A stretch of 64,000 bases of DNA from JANNAT01 sp031384605 (GCA_031384605.1 JANNAT010000094.1:107656-171655); one strand, 5' to 3'; shown: positions 27,301 through 34,894, counted from the first letter of the stretch. Notes: a model not told the origin generated them from the sequence alone. Made by a program: numbers and translations.

Positions 27301-28410
27301 CAGATCGGTGTTGTTGGTGGGATTGGCGTCTGCGGTGTAAAGCCCGGGGTAGGCCTGATCCGGCAAATCGGACCCCGTTGGCAAATCGCCATAAATCACC
27401 GATTGCCCACCACCAGTGATGGTATCGCTACCCGCACCACCGGTCAGCGTGCTGTTGCTGTTGCCGCCGACGATGCTGTCATTGCCATCATTGCCTTCCA
27501 GCGCGTCATTGCCCGCGCCGCCAAACAGAGTGTCATCGCCAACGCCAGCCTGCACCAGATCATTGCCGGCACCCGCCTCGATGCTGTCATCGCCAAGACC
27601 TGCGCGCACGGTATCATTGCCGTCACCCGCCAGAATACGGTCATCATTGGGCGCATCGCCCGGCAAGAATGCGTCACTGGCATCAACCCGGTCGGTATCA
27701 AAGGGGTCGATATAGGCGGTATCAATCAGGTTATCACCCGCCGTGCCGCGAACGATACCATCCGGGGCATTGGTGTTATCAACGGTATCAGACAGCGAGA
27801 ATGTCTCAACCGTGCCTGCAAAATGCTGGTTGATATCGTTCAACACATTCGGGGTGGACGCCGATTGCCCTGCCCCGATGATCCAAGGCTGATTGATACC
27901 GCCCATGTTCATCGTCAGGGTGTTTGGCACCGGCTGATCAAAGGCCGCATTGGTGGTCAGGTTGTCGATGGCAAGCGCACCACCGGTGCCAGCCTGATCC
28001 CAGGAATAGGACAACTTGATTTCATCACCCGGCTGCGCAAACCCGGGGGCGGTGCCGAATGTCGTAGTGCCAGCAGCGGTTTCGTGGCTGATAACGACCG
28101 ATCCATCTTCAAGGATATCAATGCGATAGCCACCACTGGTTTGGCCCGCGCTGTCACGCGACAACACGGTTTGGGTGCCGGTCTGCGCCACTTCGGAAAG
28201 ACTGAACTGAATGTCGAGGGTGCCCCGACCCATCTGAAACGCCGGATCTTGGTAAATCTTGATCAAATCATTGGCGCCGTCCAAAACCGCTTGTCCGCCA
28301 GACGCTGTCGCACCGTTGATGTAAACACCATTTTGCGCACCATTCCCCAGCGCGCTGTCAGCAGCCGTTGTTCCAACATCATTGAAGTTATAAAGTGCGA
28401 AAATCGGCAT
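24367..28410 (-). CDS. RTX protein 3: LamG-like domain, duplicated RTX block, two cadherin/Ig-like domains, C-terminal Hint domain
   Basis: 1347 aa, no Sec signal. Residues 1-210 form a concanavalin/LamG-like beta domain (ALYNFNDVG, LDIQFSLSEV, IKLSYSWDQAG). Residues 217-589 and 782-1154 are two copies of one 373-residue block: GTAGDNLID linker, RTX nonapeptides, then a DTLDLRGxGP...ENGVVTFRD...FTNIENV module. Between them lie two tandem Ig/cadherin-like repeats (TPEDTPITIPVLGNDSDPNG and a second copy). Hint runs from Cys1155 (CFTPGTMIAT) to the end, with SPNH at about 1234. It is likely secreted and calcium-binding, perhaps sugar-binding through LamG. GAGGGA precedes the ATG. Confidence 0.9.
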   Translation of the reverse strand: MPIFALYNFNDVGTTAADSALGNGAQNGVYINGATASGGQAVLDGANDLIKIYQDPAFQMGRGTLDIQFSLSEVAQTGTQTVLSRDSAGQTSGGYRIDILEDGSVVISHETAAGTTTFGTAPGFAQPGDEIKLSYSWDQAGTGGALAIDNLTTNAAFDQPVPNTLTMNMGGINQPWIIGAGQSASTPNVLNDINQHFAGTVETFSLSDTVDNTNAPDGIVRGTAGDNLIDTAYIDPFDTDRVDASDAFLPGDAPNDDRILAGDGNDTVRAGLGDDSIEAGAGNDLVQAGVGDDTLFGGAGNDALEGNDGNDSIVGGNSNSTLTGGAGSDTITGGGQSVIYGDLPTGSDLPDQAYPGLYTADANPTNNTDLIYGGDGGAQIYGGDDADTIFGGTGADNISGGVDDDTIISGAGNDSVLGGEGDDTVDGGAGDDTIYGEGAGNPSPELADDAGDLVANNNRDVLSGGLGNDVIFGGDDDDTLNGGAGADTLNGGLDDDLVNGDAGNDALVGGQGNDTLVGGADRDVITGGNAGDVVDGSETGDDFDTLDLRGLGPLTVAYDPTNAENGVVTFRDAAGAATGTMGFTNIENVLVSNNTPDAVNDLATTPEDTPITIPVLGNDSDPNGDPLTVTTATAPNGSVVINPNGTISYTPNPNFNGPDVITYTITDPAGNTDTATVAVTVTPVPDAPEANPDTATTPQGTPVTIPVLANDTDPDGTPPTILGTPTSPNGTVTVNPNGTISFTPTPGFVGPATITYTITDPTGLTDTSTVTVNVTPVTTAPDGIVRGTAGDNLIDSAYIDPFDTDRVDAGDALLPGDAPNDDRILAGAGNDTVLAGLGDDSVEGGDGNDSVRGGQGDDTLFGQAGNDTLRGDSGNDSIIGGDGRDSVRGGTGDDVIDTSGGGVPLPDRGYPGLYPADTNPTNDLDTVYGGQGNDTITTGDDADLIYGGFGNDSINGGFDDDTISGNQGNDTIIGGEGSDDIYAGQGNDLVYGGLGPTFPDSINIPDTAGDLVPENGRDDIFGGMGNDTIFGLDDDDTIDGGQGNDLIDGGVDDDLIRGNVGNDTITGGQGIDTMSGGNDRDTFLVGPGAGAIGDVINGNEGGDDFDTLDLRGSGPFSIVYAADNPENGVVTFRDPATNAPTGTLTFTNIENVIPCFTPGTMIATPRGEVAAEYLKAGDKIITRDNGIQEIRWVGQKAMGWRDLHVNPHLKPVLIRQGSLGNGLPERDMLVSPNHRVLVANDRTALYFDEHEVLVAAKHLVSSAGIAAVDSVGTTYIHFMFDRHEVVLSNGAWTESFQPGDYTLKGMGNAQRSEIFELFPDLKTEAGLQDYQAARRTLKRHEAMLLVR
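24949..26067 (-). repeat. Internal duplication in RTX gene 3, copy 2 (residues 782-1154)
   Basis: Second copy of the 373-codon block. It runs straight into the Hint domain (Cys1155), whereas copy 1 runs into the Ig-like repeats. The two copies differ at many positions, so the duplication is not recent. Confidence 0.85.
26644..27762 (-). repeat. Internal duplication in RTX gene 3, copy 1 (residues 217-589)
   Basis: This 373-codon block aligns without net length change with codons 782-1154. Shared landmarks in order are GTAGDNLID, DPFDTDRVDA, a YPGLY...DxNPTN segment, DDTIYG/DLVYG tracts, DTLDLRG and the closing FTNIENV. Confidence 0.85.
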
Positions 28411-29258
28411 TTGTGTTCCCTCATTACACCAGCGACCCAGTTGCCCGGACCTGTCAGATCACAGTCCCGTGCCCCCCGTTCTGAGGAGACCGCGGATTGC
28501 GCCGGCGTTCGATTTGACCGAACCTCGGCGCATTGACCTGTCGTGCTTGGTGATGCGCATGAGAGTGCCGCTCAAGGAATTAATACTCCTTGGTCAAGCC
28601 CGTCTTTTGGGGTGACAAACCGGATCTTCAGACCCGGCATTTGGCAGCTTTTCCTTCATACACAAAACGTCTTTCGACGCGCACCACTGAACGACCGCCC
28701 CCACGGCCACGTTGTCTTTCCCAGTAAGACCCTTTCTGGATACATTTCGTTCAGGCTGACGCATAGGGGAAAAAGTCAAAAACATGGCAGCTTTTGCGCC
28801 CTGCCCTTGCAACGCATTAGAACTATCCACAGAATCACTATACTTCTGGTTGCAGATTGAGTATGCTGCGCGAACAATACAAAACCAAAATATCTAATGA
28901 TTTCGCAGGTGCAGCCGCATTTTGCTAACTATTGATTGTGCGCAAATAGTTGGGACTGTTTCCAATCATTCAATCAATTCAACCCCAGCGATTACGTTAA
29001 TCCTGAGGGGGAAAAGTGCCTTGTTTGAAACACATTCTGGGCTGGTTGTTGAAAGATCGTGATCAATGCCGCTAAAGTGGGCAGATCATCGCATGTTTAC
29101 CTTACGTTAACCTTATCAACGCCCGAATCACTCGCCGCTATTTTGACTTAATTTGATCGGGTGTTTTCACAACTTCGCGCTGGCAATGACTATATGCGCA
29201 GGCACATATTCTTGCGCTGAATCTTGCGCATCGGTTCCGGTGATCAACTGCGGATAAG
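28411..29258. other. 848-base gap between RTX gene 3 and tRNA-Leu
   Basis: No convincing gene. Short frames on both strands (for example 28543-28860 plus and 28594-28830 minus) lack ribosome binding sites and protein-like composition. The part near 28860-29170 is visibly richer in A and T than the flanks. It must contain the upstream region of RTX gene 3. A CtrA-box-like sequence lies at 29096-29110, and a short dyad (CAAGGAAT/ACTCCTTG) is near 28575. Confidence 0.5.
29096..29110. promoter_or_regulatory. CtrA-box-like direct repeat (weak)
   Basis: TTTA-N7-TTAA matches the alphaproteobacterial CtrA consensus TTAA-N7-TTAA at 7 of 8 fixed positions, and both half-sites continue with CC. It is about 690 bases before RTX gene 3, and chance matches are common in AT-rich gaps. 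Confidence 0.25.
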
Positions 29259-29344
29259 TGGTGCCCGAGGGGAGATTCGAACTCCCACACCCGTTAAGGC
29301 GGAGGATTTTGAATCCCCTGCGTCTACCGTTCCGCCACTCGGGC
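29259..29344 (-). tRNA. tRNA-Leu (anticodon CAA)
   Basis: Read on the minus strand it begins GCCCGAG and ends CTCGGGCA plus an encoded CCA. The anticodon arm is GGGGA-TTCAAAA-TCCTC with CAA at the loop centre, decoding UUG. The long variable arm (CGCCTTAACGGGTG region) marks a class II tRNA, as expected for leucine. GTTCGAATC gives the T loop. It is 86 bases long including CCA. Confidence 0.95.
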
Positions 29345-29412
29345 AACATCTGCGCGGGGTTTAGCCGCGCTTTTGGGCGTCGTCAACGGCCCTTGTGCAG
29401 ATTGGCCCAGCT

Positions 29413-30270
29413 TTACAGCCCCAGCGCCGCAAAGGTGTTGCAATCGTTGATCTGGCCAGACTTCAACCCCGTGGCAAACCAGCCCGACCGCTGTTCAGAC
29501 GTGCCATGGGTATAGGATTCCGGTGTTGGCCTGCGGCCTGCATTGCGCTGCAACGTGTCATCGCCAATGCGCTTGGCGGCATCAAACGCTTCTTGAAAAT
29601 CACCCTTTTCAATAGCGCCCAACTGCTCTTGCACATTTCGGGCCCAAATTCCTGAAAGACAATCGGCCTGCAACTCGATGCCAACGGATATCGCGTTGCT
29701 TTGCGCCTCGCTCGATTGCGCGCGTTGGGCATTCCTTTCGGACAAGATGCCCAGATCATCCTGAATGTAATGGGCAACTTCATGTGCCACGACATAGGCC
29801 ATTGCAAAATCGCCCTTTGCGCCAAGTTCCTGCTGCATTGTGGTGAAAAAATCCGTATCCAGATACACCATCTTGTCACCGGGGCAGTAAAACGGCCCGG
29901 TTGCAGCCGAGGCGGTGCCGCACGCCGAATCAACCGAACCTTTGAACAGATACAGTTTGGCCGGGGTGTAGGTCAGATTGCCCTGCTCGCGGTAAATCTT
30001 TGCCCAAACCTCTTCGGTGTAGGCCAGAGTTACCGATGCAAATTCGGCGGCGTCCTGATCGGCGGCTGTGATCTCGGTGCGGCCTTGGGTTTGCACAGTG
30101 CCGGAATTGTTCAGCAAAGGGCTGACATCTATGCCAAGGAAATAGCCGATCACCAGAACCGCTACCAACCCCAATCCGCCGATACCACCTGCCGATGCGC
30201 GGCCACGGCCTGTGCCATTGGCCCGGCCGTCGACGATGTTTTCACTGCGTTTGCGTCCACGCCATTCCAT
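29413..30270 (-). CDS. Neutral zinc metallopeptidase, YpfJ family
   Basis: 285 aa from the ATG at 30270; this start gives the family-typical MEWRGRKRSENIVDGR and has GGGGATGG 6 bases upstream. A Gly-rich stretch and one membrane span (LGLVAVLVIGYFLGID) lead into a large domain with the zinc motif VVAHEVAHYIQ near residue 175. The domain also carries the family's SxNAQRAQSSEAQSNAISVGIE-type helix, ELQADCLSGIWA and the terminal RSGWFATG. Function of YpfJ proteins is poorly known; the protein is probably anchored in the membrane with the catalytic domain outside the cytoplasm. It stands alone just after the tRNA. Confidence 0.88.
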   Translation of the reverse strand: MEWRGRKRSENIVDGRANGTGRGRASAGGIGGLGLVAVLVIGYFLGIDVSPLLNNSGTVQTQGRTEITAADQDAAEFASVTLAYTEEVWAKIYREQGNLTYTPAKLYLFKGSVDSACGTASAATGPFYCPGDKMVYLDTDFFTTMQQELGAKGDFAMAYVVAHEVAHYIQDDLGILSERNAQRAQSSEAQSNAISVGIELQADCLSGIWARNVQEQLGAIEKGDFQEAFDAAKRIGDDTLQRNAGRRPTPESYTHGTSEQRSGWFATGLKSGQINDCNTFAALGL

Positions 30271-30510
30271 AGCAACCATCCCCACATTGCACCATTTGGC
30301 AAAGCATAGCGCAGCGGGGCCCAAGTGCAATCTGCTTGCCAAACGCAGGTCTGGTGGGACCGGGACCAAGAATAGCAGCCTCTCATTTCGCTTCGATGCG
30401 GTTTAGATGCTTGGCTTTTCACCATAACCTGAACGGCTCCAAGGTCAGTGTGGCTTGACCGCGCCGCGCGGCCATGGCCAATGGGCGTGACCAAACCTGT
30501 TGGGGGCGCG

Positions 30511-31092
30511 ATGTTTCGCAGTTTGTATGACTGGACGCTGCGATGGGCCGGCTCGCGCCATGCGCCTGCCGCGTTAGGCACTGTGTCTTTTGTTGAAAGT
30601 TCGGTTTTTCCTATTCCGGCAGATGTCTTGTTTATCCCGATGTGTCTGGCGCGGCCGCAAAAGGCGATGCGCTATGCGTTTATTGCCACGGTAACCTCGG
30701 TGTTGGGTGGGATTTTTGGCTGGCTGCTGGGGCATTACGCGTTTGATCTGATCGCCCGCCCGATGCTGGAATTTTATGGCAAGATGGCGGCTTTTGACAG
30801 TTTGAAAAACTCAACCGGTGATGGCGCGATTTTGCTGATGCTGGTCACGTCGGGGCTGACCCATTTGCCGCCGATGAAAGTAGTGACCATCCTGTCGGGT
30901 GTGGTGTCATTCGATCTGAAATGGTTTATCGCCTCAGCAATCGTTGCGCGCGGGGGGCGGTTTTACGGATTGGCGTATTTGCTGGGCCGCTATGGTGAAA
31001 CGATGACGGACTTTATCGCGCGACGGATGATTTGGGTTGTGGGCGGGTTGCTGCTGCTGATCGCTGCGGCCTGGTTGGTTTTAAGGGCTTAG
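30511..31092 (+). CDS. YqaA/DedA-related membrane protein (VTT domain)
   Basis: 193 aa from the ATG at 30511 (MFRSLYDWTLRWAG), preceded by GGGGGC. Several transmembrane segments surround the family motifs FVESSVFPIPADVLFIPM (about 28-45) and GGxFGWLLGHYAFD. YqaA proteins belong to the SNARE-associated/VTT superfamily, linked with lipid scrambling and envelope homeostasis; the substrate is not established. It lies 7 bases ahead of the dsbB-like gene and probably shares its transcript. Confidence 0.85.
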   Translation: MFRSLYDWTLRWAGSRHAPAALGTVSFVESSVFPIPADVLFIPMCLARPQKAMRYAFIATVTSVLGGIFGWLLGHYAFDLIARPMLEFYGKMAAFDSLKNSTGDGAILLMLVTSGLTHLPPMKVVTILSGVVSFDLKWFIASAIVARGGRFYGLAYLLGRYGETMTDFIARRMIWVVGGLLLLIAAAWLVLRA

Positions 31093-31099
31093 TAACAAA

Positions 31100-31564
31100 A
31101 TGATGCAAAAAACCGGATTGATCAGCCTGGCCATGGCCGGATCGGCGGCGTTGTTGGCAGGTGCCTTCGCGTTTCAATATATCGGCGGGCTGGCCCCTTG
31201 CACATTATGCCTATGGCAACGCTGGCCGCATGGTGCGGCGGTTCTGATCGGCGTTCTGGCCCTGATGACGGGCGGGCGGATACTGCCGGTTCTGGGGGCC
31301 GCCGCTGCCGCAACCAGTGCCGGCATCGCCGCGTTTCATGTCGGCGTTGAACAAAAATGGTGGGAGGGCCTGACATCGTGCACGGCAGGATCCATCGAAG
31401 GGATCAGCACTGCCGATCTGCTGAACCCCGCGGTGATCGTGGCCGCCCCGGTGCGCTGTGACGCCATCGCCTGGCAGTTGATGGGCGTGTCGATGGCGGG
31501 GTGGAACATGATCTTGTCGGCAGTGCTGGTTGGCATCTGGCTGTTGGCGGCGCGGCGCACCTGA
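31100..31564 (+). CDS. Disulfide bond formation protein B (DsbB family)
   Basis: 154 aa with four predicted membrane spans. The first periplasmic loop carries the redox pair CTLCLWQRWPH (about residues 34-44), and the second loop has a pair of more distant cysteines (TSC near 94 and RC near 117). DsbB oxidises periplasmic DsbA and passes electrons to quinone. No dsbA gene is in the window. The family's FxxGxEQKWWEG segment is present. It ends next to an AT-rich inverted repeat shared with the convergent dGTPase gene. Confidence 0.88.
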   Translation: MMQKTGLISLAMAGSAALLAGAFAFQYIGGLAPCTLCLWQRWPHGAAVLIGVLALMTGGRILPVLGAAAAATSAGIAAFHVGVEQKWWEGLTSCTAGSIEGISTADLLNPAVIVAAPVRCDAIAWQLMGVSMAGWNMILSAVLVGIWLLAARRT

Positions 31565-31572
31565 CGCGGGGC

Positions 31573-31605
31573 GGGGTAAAATTTTTAGATAAAAATTTTA
31601 GCCCC
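31573..31605. terminator. Bidirectional AT-stem terminator between dsbB-like gene and dgt
   Basis: TAAAATTTTT and AAAAATTTTA form a 10-bp stem with an AGAT loop, flanked by GGGG and CCCC that extend the pairing around one bulged base. It contains the dgt stop codon. The symmetric A and T runs allow it to act in either direction. Confidence 0.6.
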
Positions 31606-32769
31606 CTTCCCCAGCAATCGCGCGCCTTCTTGCAGCGCAAAGCGGTCTGTCATGCCCGAGACATAATCGGCCACCATGCGCGCGAGATCGGTATCCGACG
31701 TCGCGCGACCAATGTCAGCACGCCATTCCGCAGGCAGCAAACCGGGATCGCCCATGAACAACGGGAACAGCCCGTTGATCACTTCTGTCACCCGCGCGCG
31801 TTCGACCATCACCGATGGGGCGCGGTACATCCGGGTGAACAAAAAGCCGCGGATCGCCTTCAACTCTTGATACAATGGTTTGGAAAACCGGATCACCGTC
31901 ATCCCCAGATGGCGCACCTCGTCCACCGATTGTGGCTGTGCTGCCTCTAGCCTGTTGCGGGCCACCGCGATCACGTCTTCGACCATGCGGCCAAACACCC
32001 GGCGCAACGCCTCATGCCGGCGGCGCATTTTCTCCAGCCCCGGATAAAGCGCATCTACTTCGGCAAAGGCGGGGCCAGTGACGGGCAAGTCCATCAGATC
32101 GGCTTCGGTGAAAAGACCCGAGCGCAGCCCATCATGCAGATCGTGGTGGGAATAGGCCACATCATCGGCAATCGCGGCCACTTGTGCCTCGGCTGAGGCG
32201 TGGGTGTGCAGTTCCAGATCCCACAACGCGTTCACTTCGGCCAGCGCATAGGGCAACGGCCCCGCATGTTTGGCATCGGCCTTGGGGCCAGTGACCGGGC
32301 CATTGTGCTTGGCGATGCCTTCCAGACATTCCCATGTCAGGTTCAACCCGTCGAAATCGGCGTAATGGCGTTCCAGTGAGGTGACGATGCGCAGGGCTTG
32401 GGCGTTGTGATCAAAGCCGCCGTAGGGCGCCATCAATGCCGCCAGCGCGTCTTCGCCGGTATGGCCAAACGGCGTGTGGCCCAGATCATGCGCAAGGGCT
32501 ATCGCCTCGGCCAGATCGGTGTTGAGGCCCAACACGCCCGCGATCGTGCGCGCCACTTGGGCAACTTCGATGGAATGGGTCAGCCGCGTGCGGTAATAAT
32601 CGCCTTCGTGTTCGACGAACACCTGGGTTTTGTGTTTCAACCGGCGAAACGCAGACGAATGGATAATGCGGTCGCGGTCACGCTGAAACGCCGATCTGAA
32701 CGATGACATGCGTTCCACGTGCAATCGCCCGCGTGACTGTTCGGGCTGACAGGCGTAAAGTGCAAGCAT
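31585..32769 (-). CDS. dgt: Deoxyguanosinetriphosphate triphosphohydrolase (dGTPase)
   Basis: About 394 aa from the ATG at 32769 (MLALYACQPEQSRGR); a GTG three codons upstream is also possible. The HD phosphohydrolase signature is complete: RLTHSIEVAQVAR near residue 62 and IALAHDLGHTPFGHTGE near 93-109, plus DDVAYSHHDLHDG further on. It hydrolyses dGTP to deoxyguanosine and tripolyphosphate and helps control dNTP pools. Its position divergent to an IscA-family gene is a common Rhodobacteraceae arrangement. The last residues overlap the inverted repeat at the gene end. Confidence 0.93.
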   Translation of the reverse strand: MLALYACQPEQSRGRLHVERMSSFRSAFQRDRDRIIHSSAFRRLKHKTQVFVEHEGDYYRTRLTHSIEVAQVARTIAGVLGLNTDLAEAIALAHDLGHTPFGHTGEDALAALMAPYGGFDHNAQALRIVTSLERHYADFDGLNLTWECLEGIAKHNGPVTGPKADAKHAGPLPYALAEVNALWDLELHTHASAEAQVAAIADDVAYSHHDLHDGLRSGLFTEADLMDLPVTGPAFAEVDALYPGLEKMRRRHEALRRVFGRMVEDVIAVARNRLEAAQPQSVDEVRHLGMTVIRFSKPLYQELKAIRGFLFTRMYRAPSVMVERARVTEVINGLFPLFMGDPGLLPAEWRADIGRATSDTDLARMVADYVSGMTDRFALQEGARLLGKGAKIFI

Positions 32770-32846
32770 TGGGATCACCGTTCTTGTTCAAGGGCCTGAT
32801 CCCCCCTATATTCGACTAATGCCGCCCCATGAATAGGCCAAATGCC

Positions 32847-33182
32847 ATGGAATTGAACCTGCCCCCCCGCGTGACCGACCGCGCCTTTGCCCGGCTTGCG
32901 GAAATCGCCGATATGACCGGCGAGGCCAAGGCCCTGCGCGTCGCTGTTGAAGGTGGCGGTTGTTCGGGGTTTCAATACGACATCCGGCTGGAAGATGTGG
33001 CGGCCACCGATGATCTGGTGCTGGAAAAATCCGGCCAGCGCGTGCTGGTCGATGCGGTATCATTGCCGTTCCTTGCCAATGCGGTGATTGATTTCAGCGC
33101 CGAGTTGATCGGCGCGCGGTTTGTGATCGAAAACCCCAACGCCAGCAGCTCTTGTGGCTGCGGGACCAGCTTTTCGGTGTGA
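32847..33182 (+). CDS. Iron-sulfur cluster carrier, IscA/ErpA (HesB) family
   Basis: 111 aa from the ATG at 32847 (MELNLPPRVTDRAF), chosen because it matches the usual family length; an in-frame ATG at 32829 would add six residues. The three cluster-ligating cysteines are seen in VEGGGCSGFQY and in the C-terminal SSCGCGTSFSV. A-type carriers receive nascent Fe-S clusters and deliver them to apoproteins. It is divergent from dgt with only about 80 bases between them, so the two promoters must overlap there. Confidence 0.92.
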   Translation: MELNLPPRVTDRAFARLAEIADMTGEAKALRVAVEGGGCSGFQYDIRLEDVAATDDLVLEKSGQRVLVDAVSLPFLANAVIDFSAELIGARFVIENPNASSSCGCGTSFSV

Positions 33183-33284
33183 TGGCCGCGTGGCCGATGC
33201 GTGACTTTGCGGAAACCTGACATCCGGCACTGGCCGTGACCCGAGTTAGCCCTAAGTGCCCCTTCGTGATGAAGGAGAGACGGT

Positions 33285-34004
33285 ATGAGCTGCATCTTGA
33301 TGCTTGGATCGGCCCCAATGGCAACCGAGGCGCAAAACTGGCCGCGCGCCGGGTTCGACTGCGTTATGGCAATCAACAATGCCTGGAACATCCGCGCAGA
33401 TTGGGATGTGATGATCCACCCGTGGGATTTTCCGCCCGACCGCCGCCCTGTTGCGCAGGCGGGGCAAACAATTGTGACCGAAGATGATTTTGTTCCCGCC
33501 CAAAACGCTGCTGGCGGCTTTGTCTATGCGGGGGCCACGATGGCCTTTACCGCCGCCTACTGGGCGCTGAATGCGCGCCGCCCTAGGGTGATCGCGGCCT
33601 TTGGTTGTGATATGCATTATCCGGCCAAGGGCAAGACGCATTTTTACGGCACAGGATCGCCCGATCCGTTGCGGCCCGATATCACGCTGCGCTCGCTTGA
33701 GGCGAAATCGGCGCGGTTGATGGTTCTGGCGGCGATGCAGGGCTGTGCCATGGTTAACCTGTCGACCGGGCCATCGCGGCTGGTGTTCCCCCGTGTCAGT
33801 CGCGCCGCCGCCGCCCGCGCCCGGCCGATGGCCTATTGCCCGGATGGGGCCGCAGCCGCTTTGGCACGCGAGGCAGAGTTGGGCTATACCGTCGCGTCGG
33901 GGCGCTATTGGGAAGAACTGCACCGCTTTGATGCCGATCAGATCGACGCGCTGGACGCACTTTGGCTGGCTGCCGCATCGGTGCAATGGCAGCAAAGCGC
34001 GTAA
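33285..34004 (+). CDS. Conserved hypothetical protein
   Basis: 239 aa, no signal peptide or membrane span. It begins MSCILMLGSAPMATEAQNWPR, a glycine-containing loop like that of MptE/DUF115 or sialyltransferase-like nucleotide-binding folds. A later VIAAFGCDMHYPAKGKTHFYG motif and SLEAKSARLMVLAAMQGCA helix are its most distinctive parts. A nucleotide-sugar or pterin-related enzyme is possible, but I cannot name a function. AAGGAGAG lies 6 bases before the ATG. It is followed after 55 bases by the exonuclease III gene in the same direction. Confidence 0.75.
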   Translation: MSCILMLGSAPMATEAQNWPRAGFDCVMAINNAWNIRADWDVMIHPWDFPPDRRPVAQAGQTIVTEDDFVPAQNAAGGFVYAGATMAFTAAYWALNARRPRVIAAFGCDMHYPAKGKTHFYGTGSPDPLRPDITLRSLEAKSARLMVLAAMQGCAMVNLSTGPSRLVFPRVSRAAAARARPMAYCPDGAAAALAREAELGYTVASGRYWEELHRFDADQIDALDALWLAAASVQWQQSA

Positions 34005-34059
34005 GACTTGAGTCGGCGCAAGCGGCGGCTTAGAACCGGACAGACACCGGAGCGCGCCC

Positions 34060-34854
34060 ATGAAAATCGCCACTTTCAACATCAACGGCATCAAAGCCCG
34101 GATTGAGGCTTTGCCCGCTTGGCTGGCCGCAGCGCAGCCCGATGTGGCGTGCCTGCAAGAGATCAAATCAGTCGATGAAGGCTTCCCGCGCGAGATGTTC
34201 GAGGCGATGGGATACCGGGTGGAAACCCACGGCCAGAAGGGGTTCAACGGGGTTGCGATTTTGTCGAAACTGCCCCTGCAGGATGTTATCCGGGGATTAC
34301 CCCAATCTGATCAGACGGGCGACACGGATGATCCGCAATCGCGCTGGATCGAAGCCACGGTTCAGGGCCGCCGCGCGGTGCGGGTGTGCGGGCTGTATCT
34401 GCCCAATGGCAACCCGGCACCGGGGCCGAAATATGACTATAAACTGGCCTGGATGGCGCGGATGCAGGCGCGGGTGGTTGATTTGCTGGCAACCGAAGAA
34501 CCGCTGGTCTGCTGCGGCGATTACAACGTGATCCCGCAAGCCGTTGATGCAGCCAAGCCTGAGGCTTGGGTTACCGACGCGCTTTACTTGCCCCAATCGC
34601 GTGAAGCCTACCGGCGGCTGTGCAACCTTGGCCTGACGGACGCGTTTCGCGCGCGAAATGATTTGCCCGGCCAGTATTCATTCTGGGATTACCAACAAGG
34701 TGCGTGGGAACGCAATAACGGCATTCGGATTGACCATCTGCTGTTGTCGCCCCAAGGCGCCGACCTGTTGCGCGACTGTCAGATTGATAAGGCGGTGCGG
34801 GCAGGCGACAAGCCGTCTGACCATGTGCCGGTTTGGGTGGAGTTGGACGCGTAA
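34060..34854 (+). CDS. xth: Exodeoxyribonuclease III (AP endonuclease)
   Basis: 264 aa, usual family length. All endonuclease/exonuclease/phosphatase motifs are in place: FNINGIKAR near residue 5, LQEIKS near 33 (metal-binding Glu), GDYNVIP near 150, RIDHLL near 226 and SDHVPVW at the end (catalytic Asp-His pair). It removes abasic sites and 3' blocking groups in base excision repair. A GGAG sequence precedes the ATG. Confidence 0.94.
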   Translation: MKIATFNINGIKARIEALPAWLAAAQPDVACLQEIKSVDEGFPREMFEAMGYRVETHGQKGFNGVAILSKLPLQDVIRGLPQSDQTGDTDDPQSRWIEATVQGRRAVRVCGLYLPNGNPAPGPKYDYKLAWMARMQARVVDLLATEEPLVCCGDYNVIPQAVDAAKPEAWVTDALYLPQSREAYRRLCNLGLTDAFRARNDLPGQYSFWDYQQGAWERNNGIRIDHLLLSPQGADLLRDCQIDKAVRAGDKPSDHVPVWVELDA

Positions 34855-34894
34855 TATTTCACGCCGGCTTTGGCGGATAAACCGACGCTCCGCG

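Noticed and set aside
12900..27700. Regular short DNA repeats that could be taken for a CRISPR array
   Set aside because: The period and sequence follow the 9-residue RTX codons inside open reading frames; there are no unique spacers of constant length and no cas genes.
26314..28536. 740-codon plus-strand frame opposite RTX gene 3
   Set aside because: RTX nonapeptide codons leave long open frames on the other strand. Its product is an Ile/Ala/Arg-rich pattern mirroring the repeats, with no ribosome binding site.
28543..28860. 105-codon frame between RTX gene 3 and tRNA-Leu, and the 78-codon frame opposite it
   Set aside because: No ribosome binding site, no recognisable motif, composition unlike the neighbouring genes.
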